Made by a program: the position numbers and the translations under genes
Assembly (NCBI RefSeq): GCF_003236335.1
Contig: NZ_POUB01000023.1
Coordinates: 1-47,522, forward strand
DNA: 47,522 bases
Direction of reading: 5' to 3'
Source of the DNA: Micromonospora deserti
GTDB lineage: Bacteria; Actinomycetota; Actinomycetes; Mycobacteriales; Micromonosporaceae
Part shown: positions 16,275 to 24,873 of the stretch, in pieces
Layout of the letters: each line of letters begins with the position of its first letter
Numbering within the stretch: position 1 is the stretch's first letter
Notes under the pieces: generated by a model
The model's database searches: none
What the model was told of the DNA's origin: nothing
Seen by the model: the letters and a program-made list of their open reading frames with translations, nothing else

Positions 16275-18167
16275 TCAGTCGATGCCCAGCTGGGCGACGT
16301 GAAGGGTCACCATCCGCCCGAGGGCCGAGTCACTATCCAGTGTGTCCGGGTCGGACGCGGCGTACCGGCCGGAAACGGCGAAGGTGTAGTCACCGGCTCC
16401 CGCGCCGACCGCGGCGAGGTCGATGAGCGCGGTCGCCGTGCCGGCGCCCTGGGTGAAGGTCTCTGTCGTCGTACCCACGACCCGGCCGTGCGGGTCGGTG
16501 ACCGTGACGACGTAGCTGGCGCCGTTGATCCCCACGCTGGCCAGAGACGGGTGGGAGAGCGTTACCTTGAGTGCGGTCACCCCGGTGCCGACCGGGGCGA
16601 CGTAGGTGTGGTTGTCAGTGCCGGCCACCGTCGCCCGGGGCGCGTCGTAGGTCCAGAAGTCGGCACGCAGTACCTGGCGGCCGTCCTCGGCGAGGACCCT
16701 CGCGTCAGCCTGGGCCGCGGCCGTGGCCAGCTTCTTGGCCCAGTTCTTCCCGGTCACCAGGGCGACCGCGTGGTCGAGGTTGACGTACCCGTAGCCGACC
16801 TGCCAGAACGGTAGCCGCGCGGCGCCGTCGTCGGTGGCGACGGGGGAGGCAGTGGCCTGGAGAGCGAGGCGCACCTGGTCCGGGGTGAGCGCGGGGTTGG
16901 CCTGCTTGAGGATGGCGGCGGCGCCCGCCACGTGCGGCGATGCCATCGAGGTGCCCGAGGCGGTGGCGTTACTGCCCGGCGTGCAGGGGCCGATGACGGT
17001 GCCGAGGGAGTCGCACGTCGAGGAGATGCGGACGCCGGGTGCGGTCACGTCAGGGTGTACGACGCCGATCCGGTCGCCGGTGTAGACGGTGTGGCCGCCT
17101 GCGGTTATCCCCGTCGGCTGGGAGTTGTCGTAGACCAGCCCGTTGGAGGAGAAGTCGCCGCGCTTGCGGTCGAGAGTGCCGGCCGCTACGGAGATGACCC
17201 AGGGCGCCTGCGAGAACGGGTTGAGGCTCAGCTCCGCGTTGTCGCTTCCCGAGTTGCCGGCGGCGAAGACGACGGTCACGCCCTGGTCGGCGACGGCCTT
17301 GGTTGCCACCGCCACCGGGTCACGCGGATCGAACTGCCGATAGCTGTTGCCCCATGAGTTGTTGATGACGTCGACGCCCCACATGCCGTCCTGATCAAGC
17401 AGGTAGTCGTACGCCGTTACGACGGCAGTCGTGAACAGGACCTCGCCGATCGCGAAGCAGTCCACGATGACATCCGGCGCCACACCATACCTGCTGCCAT
17501 CGGTCACGCTGCTGGAGTCGGCGGCGATGATTCCGGCGACGTGAGTGCCGTGGCCACCGCCGATGTCGGTGTTGCTGTAGGGACCTTTGTCCATCGGGAC
17601 GACGATCGTGTTGGACGAGTCGGGCGGAATGTTCGCGTACTCCGCGCTCACCAGCGAGACGTTGTGCTCGACGTGGTCGGCGAGATCCGGGTGGGTGGCA
17701 TCGCAGCCCGAGTCGACGACCGCGACCGTTACTCCTTCGCCGGTCAGCCCGGCCGCGCGCAGTTGCGCGGTGCCCATGACGTCGGTTGAGGCGGTGTCGA
17801 GCAACTGGATCGGCTCGTCGGGATATACGTCGGCGGCCACACCGGTGGTCACCGCGGCACGCATGCCGTCCACTGAGCCGCTGACCAGCGCCAGCGGCAG
17901 ATGGCGCATCGGCTGCACGGTCAGCCCGAGCGCGTTCAGCGCCTGCACCTGCGGGCTCGTCGGGACGGCATCGAACGTCGCGATCCCCCGCCCGGTCAGG
18001 TTGCCCGAGGCCAGCAGGCGGGACAGCCCGACCGGCACGGCCGCGGCGTCGAGGCTCAGGGTGTCGTTGCCGGGGGCCGCGCTAGCGGCCGGCATTCCCA
18101 CGGCCCCCAGGGCTAGCGTGGCGGCACAGCCCAGCGCCGCCAGTCTTGTCTGTCGGGTTCGGAACAC
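16275..18167 (-). CDS. Secreted subtilisin-like serine protease (peptidase S8)
   Basis: A 630-residue exported protease. A signal peptide covers residues 1-31 (TRLAALGCAATLALGAVG then ASAAP). The catalytic triad is D152 in VVDSGCD, H206 in GGHGTHVAGI and S407 in GTSMASPH, with the oxyanion-hole N305 in AAGNSG. An inhibitor-I9-like prosegment (about 60-125) precedes it. After about residue 475 a beta-rich C-terminal region (ATVAGTDNHTYVAPVGTGVT, YVVTVTDPHGRV) may act in substrate or wall binding. The GTG start has a GGAGGAA ribosome-binding site. A second peptide-cleaving exoenzyme lies just beyond, so the region may serve extracellular protein use. Confidence 0.95.
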   Translation of the reverse strand: MFRTRQTRLAALGCAATLALGAVGMPAASAAPGNDTLSLDAAAVPVGLSRLLASGNLTGRGIATFDAVPTSPQVQALNALGLTVQPMRHLPLALVSGSVDGMRAAVTTGVAADVYPDEPIQLLDTASTDVMGTAQLRAAGLTGEGVTVAVVDSGCDATHPDLADHVEHNVSLVSAEYANIPPDSSNTIVVPMDKGPYSNTDIGGGHGTHVAGIIAADSSSVTDGSRYGVAPDVIVDCFAIGEVLFTTAVVTAYDYLLDQDGMWGVDVINNSWGNSYRQFDPRDPVAVATKAVADQGVTVVFAAGNSGSDNAELSLNPFSQAPWVISVAAGTLDRKRGDFSSNGLVYDNSQPTGITAGGHTVYTGDRIGVVHPDVTAPGVRISSTCDSLGTVIGPCTPGSNATASGTSMASPHVAGAAAILKQANPALTPDQVRLALQATASPVATDDGAARLPFWQVGYGYVNLDHAVALVTGKNWAKKLATAAAQADARVLAEDGRQVLRADFWTYDAPRATVAGTDNHTYVAPVGTGVTALKVTLSHPSLASVGINGASYVVTVTDPHGRVVGTTTETFTQGAGTATALIDLAAVGAGAGDYTFAVSGRYAASDPDTLDSDSALGRMVTLHVAQLGID

Positions 18168-18207
18168 GGCTTCCTCCGTGGCTGTGAGATGGGTTGGGGA
18201 TCGAGAC

Positions 18208-18625
18208 TCAGCGTGTCCGGGAGCGGAACAGGCGGCCGACCAGCAGCAAGCCGGACAACAGCAGGATGAACCTTAGCCCGCCGGCCGCCACGGCGTACGG
18301 CGATGGGGGTTGGGTCTTCGTGCTGGACATGACGATGGCCGAAAGGATGGGCTTGGGTCTGAGGTGCTGTCGGTGTTGGGGAGGTCGACGGTGAGCACGT
18401 CGAGGCCCCGGGTCAGGTCGGTGGTATAGGCGTATTGGCCTCAGCCCGGTGGCCACCCAGTTCCGGTTGCGCTCCGGGACCCGGTAGGCATCCCACATTT
18501 CCGACAGCCTGCCGGTCCTCCGCCGCCACCACCTACCGCGACTGCGTGTACGCGTTCGCCAGAACCTCCTGGGCCAGATCGTCAGCTACCACCAGCTGTC
18601 GCCGGTAACGGTCAGTCGGCGGATA
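18208..18625 (-). pseudogene. Multiply frameshifted remnant with a C-terminal membrane anchor
   Basis: Coding-like pieces lie in three minus-strand frames: DDLAQEVLANAYTQSR (about 18580), LSEMWDAYRVPERNRNWVAT (about 18490), TDLTRGLDVLTVDLPNTDS (about 18390) and a final YAVAAGGLRFILLLSGLLLV then GRLFRSRTR, a membrane helix and basic tail ending at 18208. I do not recognise the parent. The last 40 codons from an ATG at 18330 could still be translated as a small membrane protein upstream of the protease. Confidence 0.5.
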
Positions 18626-18676
18626 CCGATATCAGTAACAGCAGGTTCGATGCCGGCGGCAAAGGTGGGTGGCGGT

Positions 18677-20554
18677 ATGTTCAGAGGTCAATCTCGTGGC
18701 TCAGTGCGGCGGGCCGGCGCGCTGCTCGCGGCGATCCTGACAATGTCCGGCACCGCTTTGGTCGCGACGCCCGCCCGGGCGGCCGACGACTGCTCATTGG
18801 GCCTGGCCACCGCAGGGCAGGTCTCGCCCGTTGGCGGCGGGGGTTACCTCGTGTGTTCCGGGCGCGTGGCGAGCTTCGACGGCACGCCACTGGACGTCGA
18901 CCTGTCCATCCCGGTCAACGTTCCTGGCCCGCTCCCGCTGATGGTCATGCTGCACGGCTGGGGTGGCTCGAAGGCGGACTACGAGTCCACGTCGCTGGCC
19001 GGCAACGGCAGGAACACCTGGCACTGGAACAACGCCTGGTTCGCCAGCCACGGATTCGCCGTGCTCAACTACACCGCCCGCGGCTTCGGTCGCTCCTGCG
19101 GCCAGGATCCGGCGCATGGTTACACCTACGCCGCCGACCCGCGCTGCGCCGGCCGGGCGAGTTGGACGCACCTGTCGGACCGGCGTTGGGAAATCCGCGA
19201 TACCCAGTACCTGACCGGCCTGCTGGTCGACGCCGCCATCGCCAGGCCCGACCAGGTCGTGGTCACCGGCGGATCGTACGGCGGCGGGCAGTCATGGCTG
19301 CTCGCCATGGCCCAGGACCGGGTTCTCCAGCCCGACGGCACGACTCGTTCGTGGTCCTCACCGCGGGGAACACCGATTCGGCTGGCCGCCGCCGTGCCGC
19401 AGTACGGATGGACCGATCTCGCTCAGGCGTTGATCGACAACGGGCGGGCCGCCGACGGGTTGTCCGGCACTGCGGCCGATCTGCCACACCAGGACCCGGT
19501 CGGCGTCGCCAAGCAGTCCTATGTAGACGGCCTATACGCGGCCGGCCAGATCACCGCGCAATACGCGGCGCACGACCCGAGCGCGAACCTGCCTGGCTGG
19601 TTCGCCGCCATCACCGCCGGCGAGCCTTACCAGGCCAATCCGCTCGTGGCTCAGGCCATCGCGCAGTTGGAGCAGTTCCGCTCGGCTTACGCCATGCCGG
19701 TGCCGCCAGCGTCCGCGCAGGTGCCCGTCTACGCCATCCAAGGGCTGACCGACCCCCTGTTCCCCGGCATCCAGGCCACCCAGATGCTCACCAGGCTGCA
19801 GAAAGCCCGGCCGGGCTACCCCGTGTGGGCCCTCTTCGGCGATGTCGGCCACTCCTATGCCGGCAATCCGCCTGAGGTTTGGCAGACCGCCAACGACGCC
19901 GCCAACCGGTGGCTGCACGAAATTCTCGCCGGCGCCGAGCCGACGGCACCGAAGGTCACCCTGAATCCGGTGCAGTGTGCGGATAACCGAGACGTCAGCA
20001 GCTATTCCGCCGATCGACTTGCCAACCTCGCGAACAGCGTGTGGACGTTCCGCGACGACGCGCGGGTCACGACCGCGAACACCTTCGTACCCGGACCGGA
20101 GTCGGCGGGGTTGGACCCGATCCTGAACTCAGGCTGTCGCACGGCCGCCGTCGGCAGCGACCCAGGCGTGGCCACGTGGACGTTTCGCCCGCCGACTGCC
20201 GGCACGCTCGTGGGCGCCCCGGTGGTACGTGTGACGGCGACACTCATCGGTACGGACGCCGAACTCGCGGCTCGACTGTTCGACGTCGACCCGGCCGCCG
20301 GTACGCAGACTCTGATCACGAGGGCGGTACTTCGGGTCACCGGCAGCACCGGGCTTGCGCAGGAGGTCACCTGCCAACTGTGGCCGACCGGTTGGCGACT
20401 GCCCATCGGTCACCAGCTCAAGCTCGAACTGACTGCAACCGACACACCGACCTGGCGCGCGAACAATCAGCCAGCCGCTCTCGCACTGAGCAACCTCGAG
20501 GTCACCGTGCCCCTGCACGCGACCACACCATCCGGGCCCAACTCGATGAGGTAG
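18677..20554 (+). CDS. Secreted X-Pro dipeptidyl-peptidase/CocE-type alpha/beta hydrolase
   Basis: A 625-residue exported hydrolase (from the ATG at 18677; a GTG-type extension to 18650 is possible). A signal peptide is followed by ARAADDC. The alpha/beta-hydrolase core has MVMLHGWGGSKADYE, RGFGRSCGQ and the nucleophile elbow VVTGGSYGGGQS with S200. The FGDVGHSYAG segment near 403 supplies a likely catalytic His. From about residue 440 comes a jelly-roll domain with the pattern of the X-Pro dipeptidyl-peptidase C-terminal domain (TWTFRPPTAGTLVGAPVVRV, ARLFDVDP, LKLELTATDTP). Likely substrates are proline-containing peptides or esters. An AGGTGGG ribosome-binding site precedes the start. Confidence 0.88.
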   Translation: MFRGQSRGSVRRAGALLAAILTMSGTALVATPARAADDCSLGLATAGQVSPVGGGGYLVCSGRVASFDGTPLDVDLSIPVNVPGPLPLMVMLHGWGGSKADYESTSLAGNGRNTWHWNNAWFASHGFAVLNYTARGFGRSCGQDPAHGYTYAADPRCAGRASWTHLSDRRWEIRDTQYLTGLLVDAAIARPDQVVVTGGSYGGGQSWLLAMAQDRVLQPDGTTRSWSSPRGTPIRLAAAVPQYGWTDLAQALIDNGRAADGLSGTAADLPHQDPVGVAKQSYVDGLYAAGQITAQYAAHDPSANLPGWFAAITAGEPYQANPLVAQAIAQLEQFRSAYAMPVPPASAQVPVYAIQGLTDPLFPGIQATQMLTRLQKARPGYPVWALFGDVGHSYAGNPPEVWQTANDAANRWLHEILAGAEPTAPKVTLNPVQCADNRDVSSYSADRLANLANSVWTFRDDARVTTANTFVPGPESAGLDPILNSGCRTAAVGSDPGVATWTFRPPTAGTLVGAPVVRVTATLIGTDAELAARLFDVDPAAGTQTLITRAVLRVTGSTGLAQEVTCQLWPTGWRLPIGHQLKLELTATDTPTWRANNQPAALALSNLEVTVPLHATTPSGPNSMR

Positions 20555-20673
20555 GTATCAGCCTCGATGCTCCGCGCGGGCCCGTCGTGGCGGTGCCGGA
20601 GGCCACCGGGACGAGCCCGCCGGAGAGGAGTTTGAGTTCCGGGTGGTCCGCGTTGGTGTCTGTCACGGAGGTC

Positions 20674-20689
20674 ATACTTTGGGGTATGG
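20674..20689. promoter_or_regulatory. Palindrome upstream of the YCII gene
   Basis: Arms CATAC... and ...GTATG around TTTGGG (about 20673-20688). The right arm contains the ATG that probably was the original start of the YCII gene. It is a possible operator; low certainty. Confidence 0.3.
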
Positions 20690-21235
20690 TTCTTCTGCTA
20701 CCACCGTGACCGGCCCAGCTCGGTGGGGCTGCGCGACGAGTTGCTGAAAGATCATTGGTCCTACATGGACCGATACTCGAGAGAAATGATCGCTCGCGGC
20801 CCGACCCTTGCCGTCGACGGCGACACGCCCACTGGCAGCCTGCACATCGTCGACCTGCCCGATCCCGCCGCCGCGCGCGCGTTCGCTTTCGACGAGCCCA
20901 ACTATCAGGCTGGCGTGTACCGGGACGTGCTGCTGCGCCGGTGGCGCAACACTCTGGGCCGTACCATGTGGGACTTCCCCGGAGGCCGGACCGGTGGTAG
21001 TCGGTACCTGGTGCTCGGCCTCGGCGCGGGGCAGGCCGCCGACCTCGCTGTGCCGCCCGACCGGGACGAGTTGATCGCGTATGGGCCGCTGCTGTCCGAC
21101 GACGGCGCCACCTGGCTGGGTACGGCGGTGCTAGTCCGGGCGCCGGATCCGGACAAGGCACGCGCCGTGCTGGCCCCGGGTCGGTACGCCCACATCGAGG
21201 TGCACAACTGGCAGTTTGGCGGGCGGCCGTCATGA
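20686..21235 (+). pseudogene. Tandem YCII-domain protein with a frameshift at its first codons
   Basis: Two YCII-related dimeric alpha/beta-barrel domains occur in tandem (LRDELLKDHWSYMDRY with PTGSLHIVDLPDPAAARAFA, and RYLVLGLGAGQAADLAVPPD with GTAVLVRAPDPDKARAV). YCII proteins are small metal-free putative enzymes. The expected first strand (MVLLL) begins at an ATG at 20686, but one extra base near 20695-20699 puts it out of frame with YHRDRPSSVGLRDELLKDHW. Translation could still start at the GTG at 20723, giving 170 residues without the first strand. A sequencing error or mild decay is equally possible. Confidence 0.65.
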
Positions 21236-21306
21236 CCCGAGCCTGGCCGTGGACTTGGTCCAGCGTGTCCCGACTTTGACCACCGCTTGGCAGCGCACGC
21301 GTCGAC

Positions 21307-21504
21307 CTACGTACAGCGCGACGGTTCAAAGTGGTGCGGTAGCTGGTTGTCGAGGAATCGGGTCATGCCGAGCAGACGATGGCCGCTGAGTGTGAGCACG
21401 ATCAATCCGGCGGGTTGGTCGACGGTGGTGATGTCTGGGGCCTCGGTGAGGGGTATGTACCGCACGGCCGGGTGGGGCGGAGCTGCCGCACTCGTGGCGG
21501 ACAA
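21307..21504 (-). pseudogene. C-terminal remnant of a SnoaL-fused ECF sigma factor (SigJ-like)
   Basis: The frame ends with GLIVLTLSGHRLLGMTRFLD followed by N, matching the end of the SnoaL-like domain of ECF41-type sigma factors (pattern LTLxGDRIxxITRFLD). The sigma-2 and sigma-4 regions are missing, and the frame beyond 21504 reads as noise. It is a dead fragment next to the LysR gene. Confidence 0.5.
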
Positions 21505-21534
21505 TCCGAGGAGGCTGTACGAGGCGTGCCGGTT

Positions 21535-22422
21535 TCATTCCGTGTCGAGCGTGGCTGGGATGTCAAGATTGGCGAGGAAGGCGGTCGCGGCCGGCGTGCG
21601 GCTGAAGCGGCTCCAGATGACGTACTCGACGCGGGCCGGCGCGTCAGCGACCTCGATGGTGATTACGCCGGTGAGCTGAGGCGTGTAGGCGGAGGGGAGC
21701 ATGGCCACGCCGAGGTTCTGCCCGACGAGTCGAGTGATGAAGTCTGCGGTGGTCACTTCGAAGGCGACGTCACGGCTGAGACCAGCGGCTGAGAAGGCTT
21801 GGTCGGATTGGGCACGTCCGGCTGTCCCGGCCGGAAGGTCCACGAATACCTCGGTAGAGAGCCTGCGAAGGTTGACCACTGGTTTGTCGGCGAGTGGATG
21901 GTCCGGCGCGACCACAGCGACGAGTCGGTCACGGGCGAGTTCGTGGGCGGCGACACCTTGGGGTCGCGCTGTGGTCGGCAGCCCGAGGAAAGCCACGTCG
22001 GTGGCTCCTTGCTTGACCTGCTCGACGAGGTCCTCGCTCGCACCCACCCGCAGGCTGATGCGCACATGCGGGTACTGCTGGCGGAAGTCCCGCAGCGCAC
22101 CCGGGATATCGACCGCGGCGACAGTAGGGATCAGGCCCACGGCGAGCCGTCCGCGGATCTCTCCGACAGCCGCGGCGACCTCGGCGGCTGCGCGCTCGGC
22201 GGCGTCCAGACACTGGCGGGCGGCGGGGAGGAACGCTTCACCGGCCGGCGTCAGCCGCACCCGGCGGCTGGTGCGTTCGAAAAGCCTCGCGCCAAGTTCC
22301 CGTTCCAGCCGCGCGATTTGGTGACTCAGGGCGGACTGGACAACCAGACATCGTTCGGCGGCCCGGGTGAAGCTGTTCGTCTCGGCGACGGCGACGACGT
22401 AGCGCATCTGCTGGAACTCCAT
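21535..22422 (-). CDS. LysR-family transcriptional regulator
   Basis: A 295-residue LysR regulator with the N-terminal winged helix (FTRAAERCLVVQSALSHQIA, about residues 18-37, then RLERELGARLFERTSRRVRL) and a C-terminal periplasmic-binding-like effector domain (GRLAVGLIPTVAAVDIPGAL, PQLTGVITIEVADAP). It is divergent from an EamA-family exporter with a 79-bp gap that holds an inverted repeat typical of LysR sites. It probably activates the exporter and represses itself; the effector is unknown. Confidence 0.95.
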   Translation of the reverse strand: MEFQQMRYVVAVAETNSFTRAAERCLVVQSALSHQIARLERELGARLFERTSRRVRLTPAGEAFLPAARQCLDAAERAAAEVAAAVGEIRGRLAVGLIPTVAAVDIPGALRDFRQQYPHVRISLRVGASEDLVEQVKQGATDVAFLGLPTTARPQGVAAHELARDRLVAVVAPDHPLADKPVVNLRRLSTEVFVDLPAGTAGRAQSDQAFSAAGLSRDVAFEVTTADFITRLVGQNLGVAMLPSAYTPQLTGVITIEVADAPARVEYVIWSRFSRTPAATAFLANLDIPATLDTE

Positions 22423-22440
22423 CGATCAATCTTGCAGCGT

Positions 22441-22479
22441 GATCGATGAGGTGACAAACATGTGTTGGACTCATTGATC
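22441..22479. promoter_or_regulatory. LysR-type operator in the divergent promoter
   Basis: GATCGATGA (22441-22449) and TCATTGATC (22471-22479) are near-perfect inverted arms (one mismatch) 21 bases apart, with a further ATCGATCAAT half-site over the LysR start at 22421. This is the expected geometry for a LysR recognition and activation site. Confidence 0.6.
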
Positions 22480-22501
22480 ATTACCAGGTGAGACTGCGAG
22501 T

Positions 22502-23563
22502 GTGACAAGTCCAGCAGCACCGAGGGGTTCCAGCGGAGCCAGCAGAGGTGCTCCCCATGGAAATCTGCCTCGCACCGCCCTGACCGCGCTCGCTCCCGCG
22601 GTGTGGGGCACGACCTATGTCGTCACCACCGAGCTTCTCCCGCAGGGACACCCACTGTTCGCAGGACTCCTGCGTGCGTTGCCCGCAGGCCTGATCGCGC
22701 TGGCGATCACCCGGACGCTGCCGCCTGGAGCGTGGTGGGGGAAAGCCGCGGTGCTCGGCGTGCTGAACATCGGTCTGTTCTTGCCACTGCTGTTCATCGC
22801 GGCCGAACGCCTGCCAGGAGGCGTTGCCGCAACCTTGGCGGCGGCCCAGCCGCTCGTCGTCGCCGTCCTGGCCGTGACAGTCCTCCGTGACAGCCCCTCC
22901 GTCTGGCGCCTCTTCTGGGGCGTGGCGGGCGTCGTCGGCGTCGGCTTGGTGGTGATCGGGCCGAACGCGGCACTCGACATCGTCGGGATCGTGGCGGGGC
23001 TGGCGAGCGCGGCCACGATGGCGCTTGGCGTGACGCTCACCAAACGCTGGGGACGGCCCGCCGAGGCCAGTCCCACCGCTTTCGCCGGCTGGCAACTCAC
23101 CGCAGGAGGTCTATTCCTGGTGCCCGTCACATTTCTTGTTGAGGGACCACCTCCCGCAATCAACCCGACCGCCGCCCTCGGCTACCTCTGGCTGGGTCTG
23201 GTTGGCGGCCTGATCGCCTACGCCCTGTGGTTCCACGGCATCACCACCTTGCCCGTCACCTCTGTCGCGGTTCTCGCCCTGCTCTCGCCGCTGGTCGCCG
23301 CCGTTCTCGGCGCCATCCTGCTCGGCCAGACACTCGGCCCGATCCAACTCGTGGGGTTCGGGCTCTCACTCGCCGCGATCGTCGCGGGACAGCTTCCCGC
23401 ACCCGCCCGCTCACCCGACTCTGTGCCTCATCGTGACCACGGCGAGTCCGGACCTGCTGAGCAGCATGATCAAACGCTGGCCGAGACGGTGATGCCGATT
23501 TCCACCGGTCGATCTCGATCGGGCCGGTCTGGAAGGTGGGGGCGTCGCAGGGCGGCCCCGTGA
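22502..23563 (+). CDS. EamA/DMT-family transporter
   Basis: A 353-residue transporter with about ten membrane helices in two EamA repeats (about residues 27-150 and 165-300), including GTTYVVTTELLPQGHPLFAG and WGVAGVVGVGLVVIGP. Members of this family export amino acids, metabolites or drugs, usually with protons. The C-terminal 50 residues after AIVAGQLPAPARS are hydrophilic and Arg-rich and are not typical; the true C-terminus may be shorter in relatives. The GTG start at 22502 is in the shared regulatory region with the divergent LysR gene. It is followed by an NmrA-type gene that may be in the same operon. Confidence 0.92.
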   Translation: MTSPAAPRGSSGASRGAPHGNLPRTALTALAPAVWGTTYVVTTELLPQGHPLFAGLLRALPAGLIALAITRTLPPGAWWGKAAVLGVLNIGLFLPLLFIAAERLPGGVAATLAAAQPLVVAVLAVTVLRDSPSVWRLFWGVAGVVGVGLVVIGPNAALDIVGIVAGLASAATMALGVTLTKRWGRPAEASPTAFAGWQLTAGGLFLVPVTFLVEGPPPAINPTAALGYLWLGLVGGLIAYALWFHGITTLPVTSVAVLALLSPLVAAVLGAILLGQTLGPIQLVGFGLSLAAIVAGQLPAPARSPDSVPHRDHGESGPAEQHDQTLAETVMPISTGRSRSGRSGRWGRRRAAP

Positions 23564-23645
23564 TCGGCTTACCCGGAGCATCCCCCACCCCAGCCGGCTC
23601 CGCACGGGGCCGGCTTCACCATGACATCGTTGGAAGGATCTCGCA

Positions 23646-24500
23646 GTGTCGAACAAGAAGACCGTCCTGGTCACGGGCGCGACTGGCGGCCAGGGCGGTG
23701 CCGTTGCCCGCAGGCTGCTCGACAACGGCTGGGTGGTGCGCGCCTTCGTCCGTGACCCGGACAAGCAGAAGGCCAAGGACCTCAAGGCGCTCGGCGCGGA
23801 ACTGGTCACCGGCGACCTCGGCGACCCGCAGTCGCTGCGCGCGGCAGCGCAGGGCGTGCACGGCGTCTTCAGCGTGCAGCCCGCCGACTTGGCCGACCCA
23901 CACCCCGAAGTCGAGGTGCGGCAGGGCAAGAACGTCGCGGACGCGGCCAAAGCCGCGGGCGTCGCGCACCTGGTCTACAGCTCCGTTGGCGGCGCCGAGC
24001 GCAAGTCCGCCGTCGCGCACTTCGAGACCAAGGCGGAGATTGAGGCGCACATCGATGCCGTCGGCGTGCCCGCGACGGTGCTGCGGCCGGTGTTCTTCAT
24101 GGAGAACTGGGCGAACATGGTGCCGGAAACGGAGAACGATGAGCGGGTTGGTTCGATCGCGCTGGACGCGGACACCTCGCTGCAGATGATCGCGCTGATC
24201 GACATCGGCCGGATCGCCGCGGACGCGTTCGACAAGCCGGCCGAGTTCATCGGCAAGAAGATCGAGATCGCCGGCGACGAGCTGACCGTGCGGCAGATCG
24301 CCGAGGTGTTCACCAAGGTCGACGGCATCCCGACTCGCTTCGAGCGGCAGCCCATCGAGAAGCTGCGGATCGAGGCCGAGGAGGTGGCGAACATGTTCGA
24401 CTGGTTCAACGAGAAGGGGTACCAGGCCGATATCGCCGCGCTCCGCGAGCGGTACCCGCAGTTGCTGACCCTTGAGGCGTGGCTGAGCAAAAACCGGTAG
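23646..24500 (+). CDS. NmrA/HSCARG-like NAD(P)-binding protein
   Basis: A 284-residue short-chain-dehydrogenase-like protein of the NmrA group. The Rossmann motif is VLVTGATGGQGGAVARRLLD (residues 7-26), with VRAFVRDPDKQKAK selecting NADP, and VYSSVGGAERKSAVAHFETK supplies the position where SDRs have Tyr/Lys; the catalytic Tyr is absent as in NmrA redox sensors. It may be a redox or NADP sensor or a reductase of unknown substrate. A GGAAGGA ribosome-binding site precedes the GTG start. It lies between the EamA exporter and a dead MFS exporter. Confidence 0.92.
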   Translation: MSNKKTVLVTGATGGQGGAVARRLLDNGWVVRAFVRDPDKQKAKDLKALGAELVTGDLGDPQSLRAAAQGVHGVFSVQPADLADPHPEVEVRQGKNVADAAKAAGVAHLVYSSVGGAERKSAVAHFETKAEIEAHIDAVGVPATVLRPVFFMENWANMVPETENDERVGSIALDADTSLQMIALIDIGRIAADAFDKPAEFIGKKIEIAGDELTVRQIAEVFTKVDGIPTRFERQPIEKLRIEAEEVANMFDWFNEKGYQADIAALRERYPQLLTLEAWLSKNR

Positions 24501-24627
24501 GAGAGATCCAACCGCCCTCACCTTGCTCCTCGCCGGATGTCAAAGAACCGATCTCCTGCTTCGACCTGTCTGTCGCAACCGGCCCGCCCGGTGCGCGGAC
24601 CATCCGGTGAACTTGGAAGGAACTGCC

Positions 24628-24770
24628 ATGAACGACACGACCCCGGTGAGGGCCGGGCGGCGGAATGGATCAGGCTCGCCGTGCTCGCCCTGCCGACACT
24701 GCTGGTCTCCATCGACGCGTCCTGCTCCTCGCGCTCCCCCACCTGACGGCAGACCCGGGACGAGGTGATC
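24628..24770 (+). pseudogene. N-terminal fragment of an MFS drug transporter, frameshifted twice
   Basis: An EmrB/QacA-type MFS N-terminus is read in three frames: MNDTTPVRAGR from the ATG at 24628, then AEWIRLAVLALPTLLVSIDA, then VLLLALPHLTADPG. The match stops near 24770, before the second membrane helix, so at least 400 residues are missing. A GGAAGGA ribosome-binding site survives upstream. Confidence 0.75.
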
Positions 24771-24803
24771 GGTCGGCAAGCGCTGTGCCGCCCAGAAGAC
24801 CAA

Positions 24804-24834
24804 GTGCCGGAGCACGCGTGGCGTGCTCCGGCAC
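24804..24834. terminator. Perfect 14-bp hairpin between convergent units
   Basis: GTGCCGGAGCACGC (24804-24817) pairs exactly with GCGTGCTCCGGCAC (24821-24834) around a three-base loop. No T-run follows on either strand. It sits between the end of the MFS remnant and the end of the giant minus-strand protein gene, so it probably terminates transcripts from both sides. Confidence 0.8.
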
Positions 24835-24873
24835 CGGTCGGGAGCCGGCCGGCACCGGCTCGCCGTCATCAAC

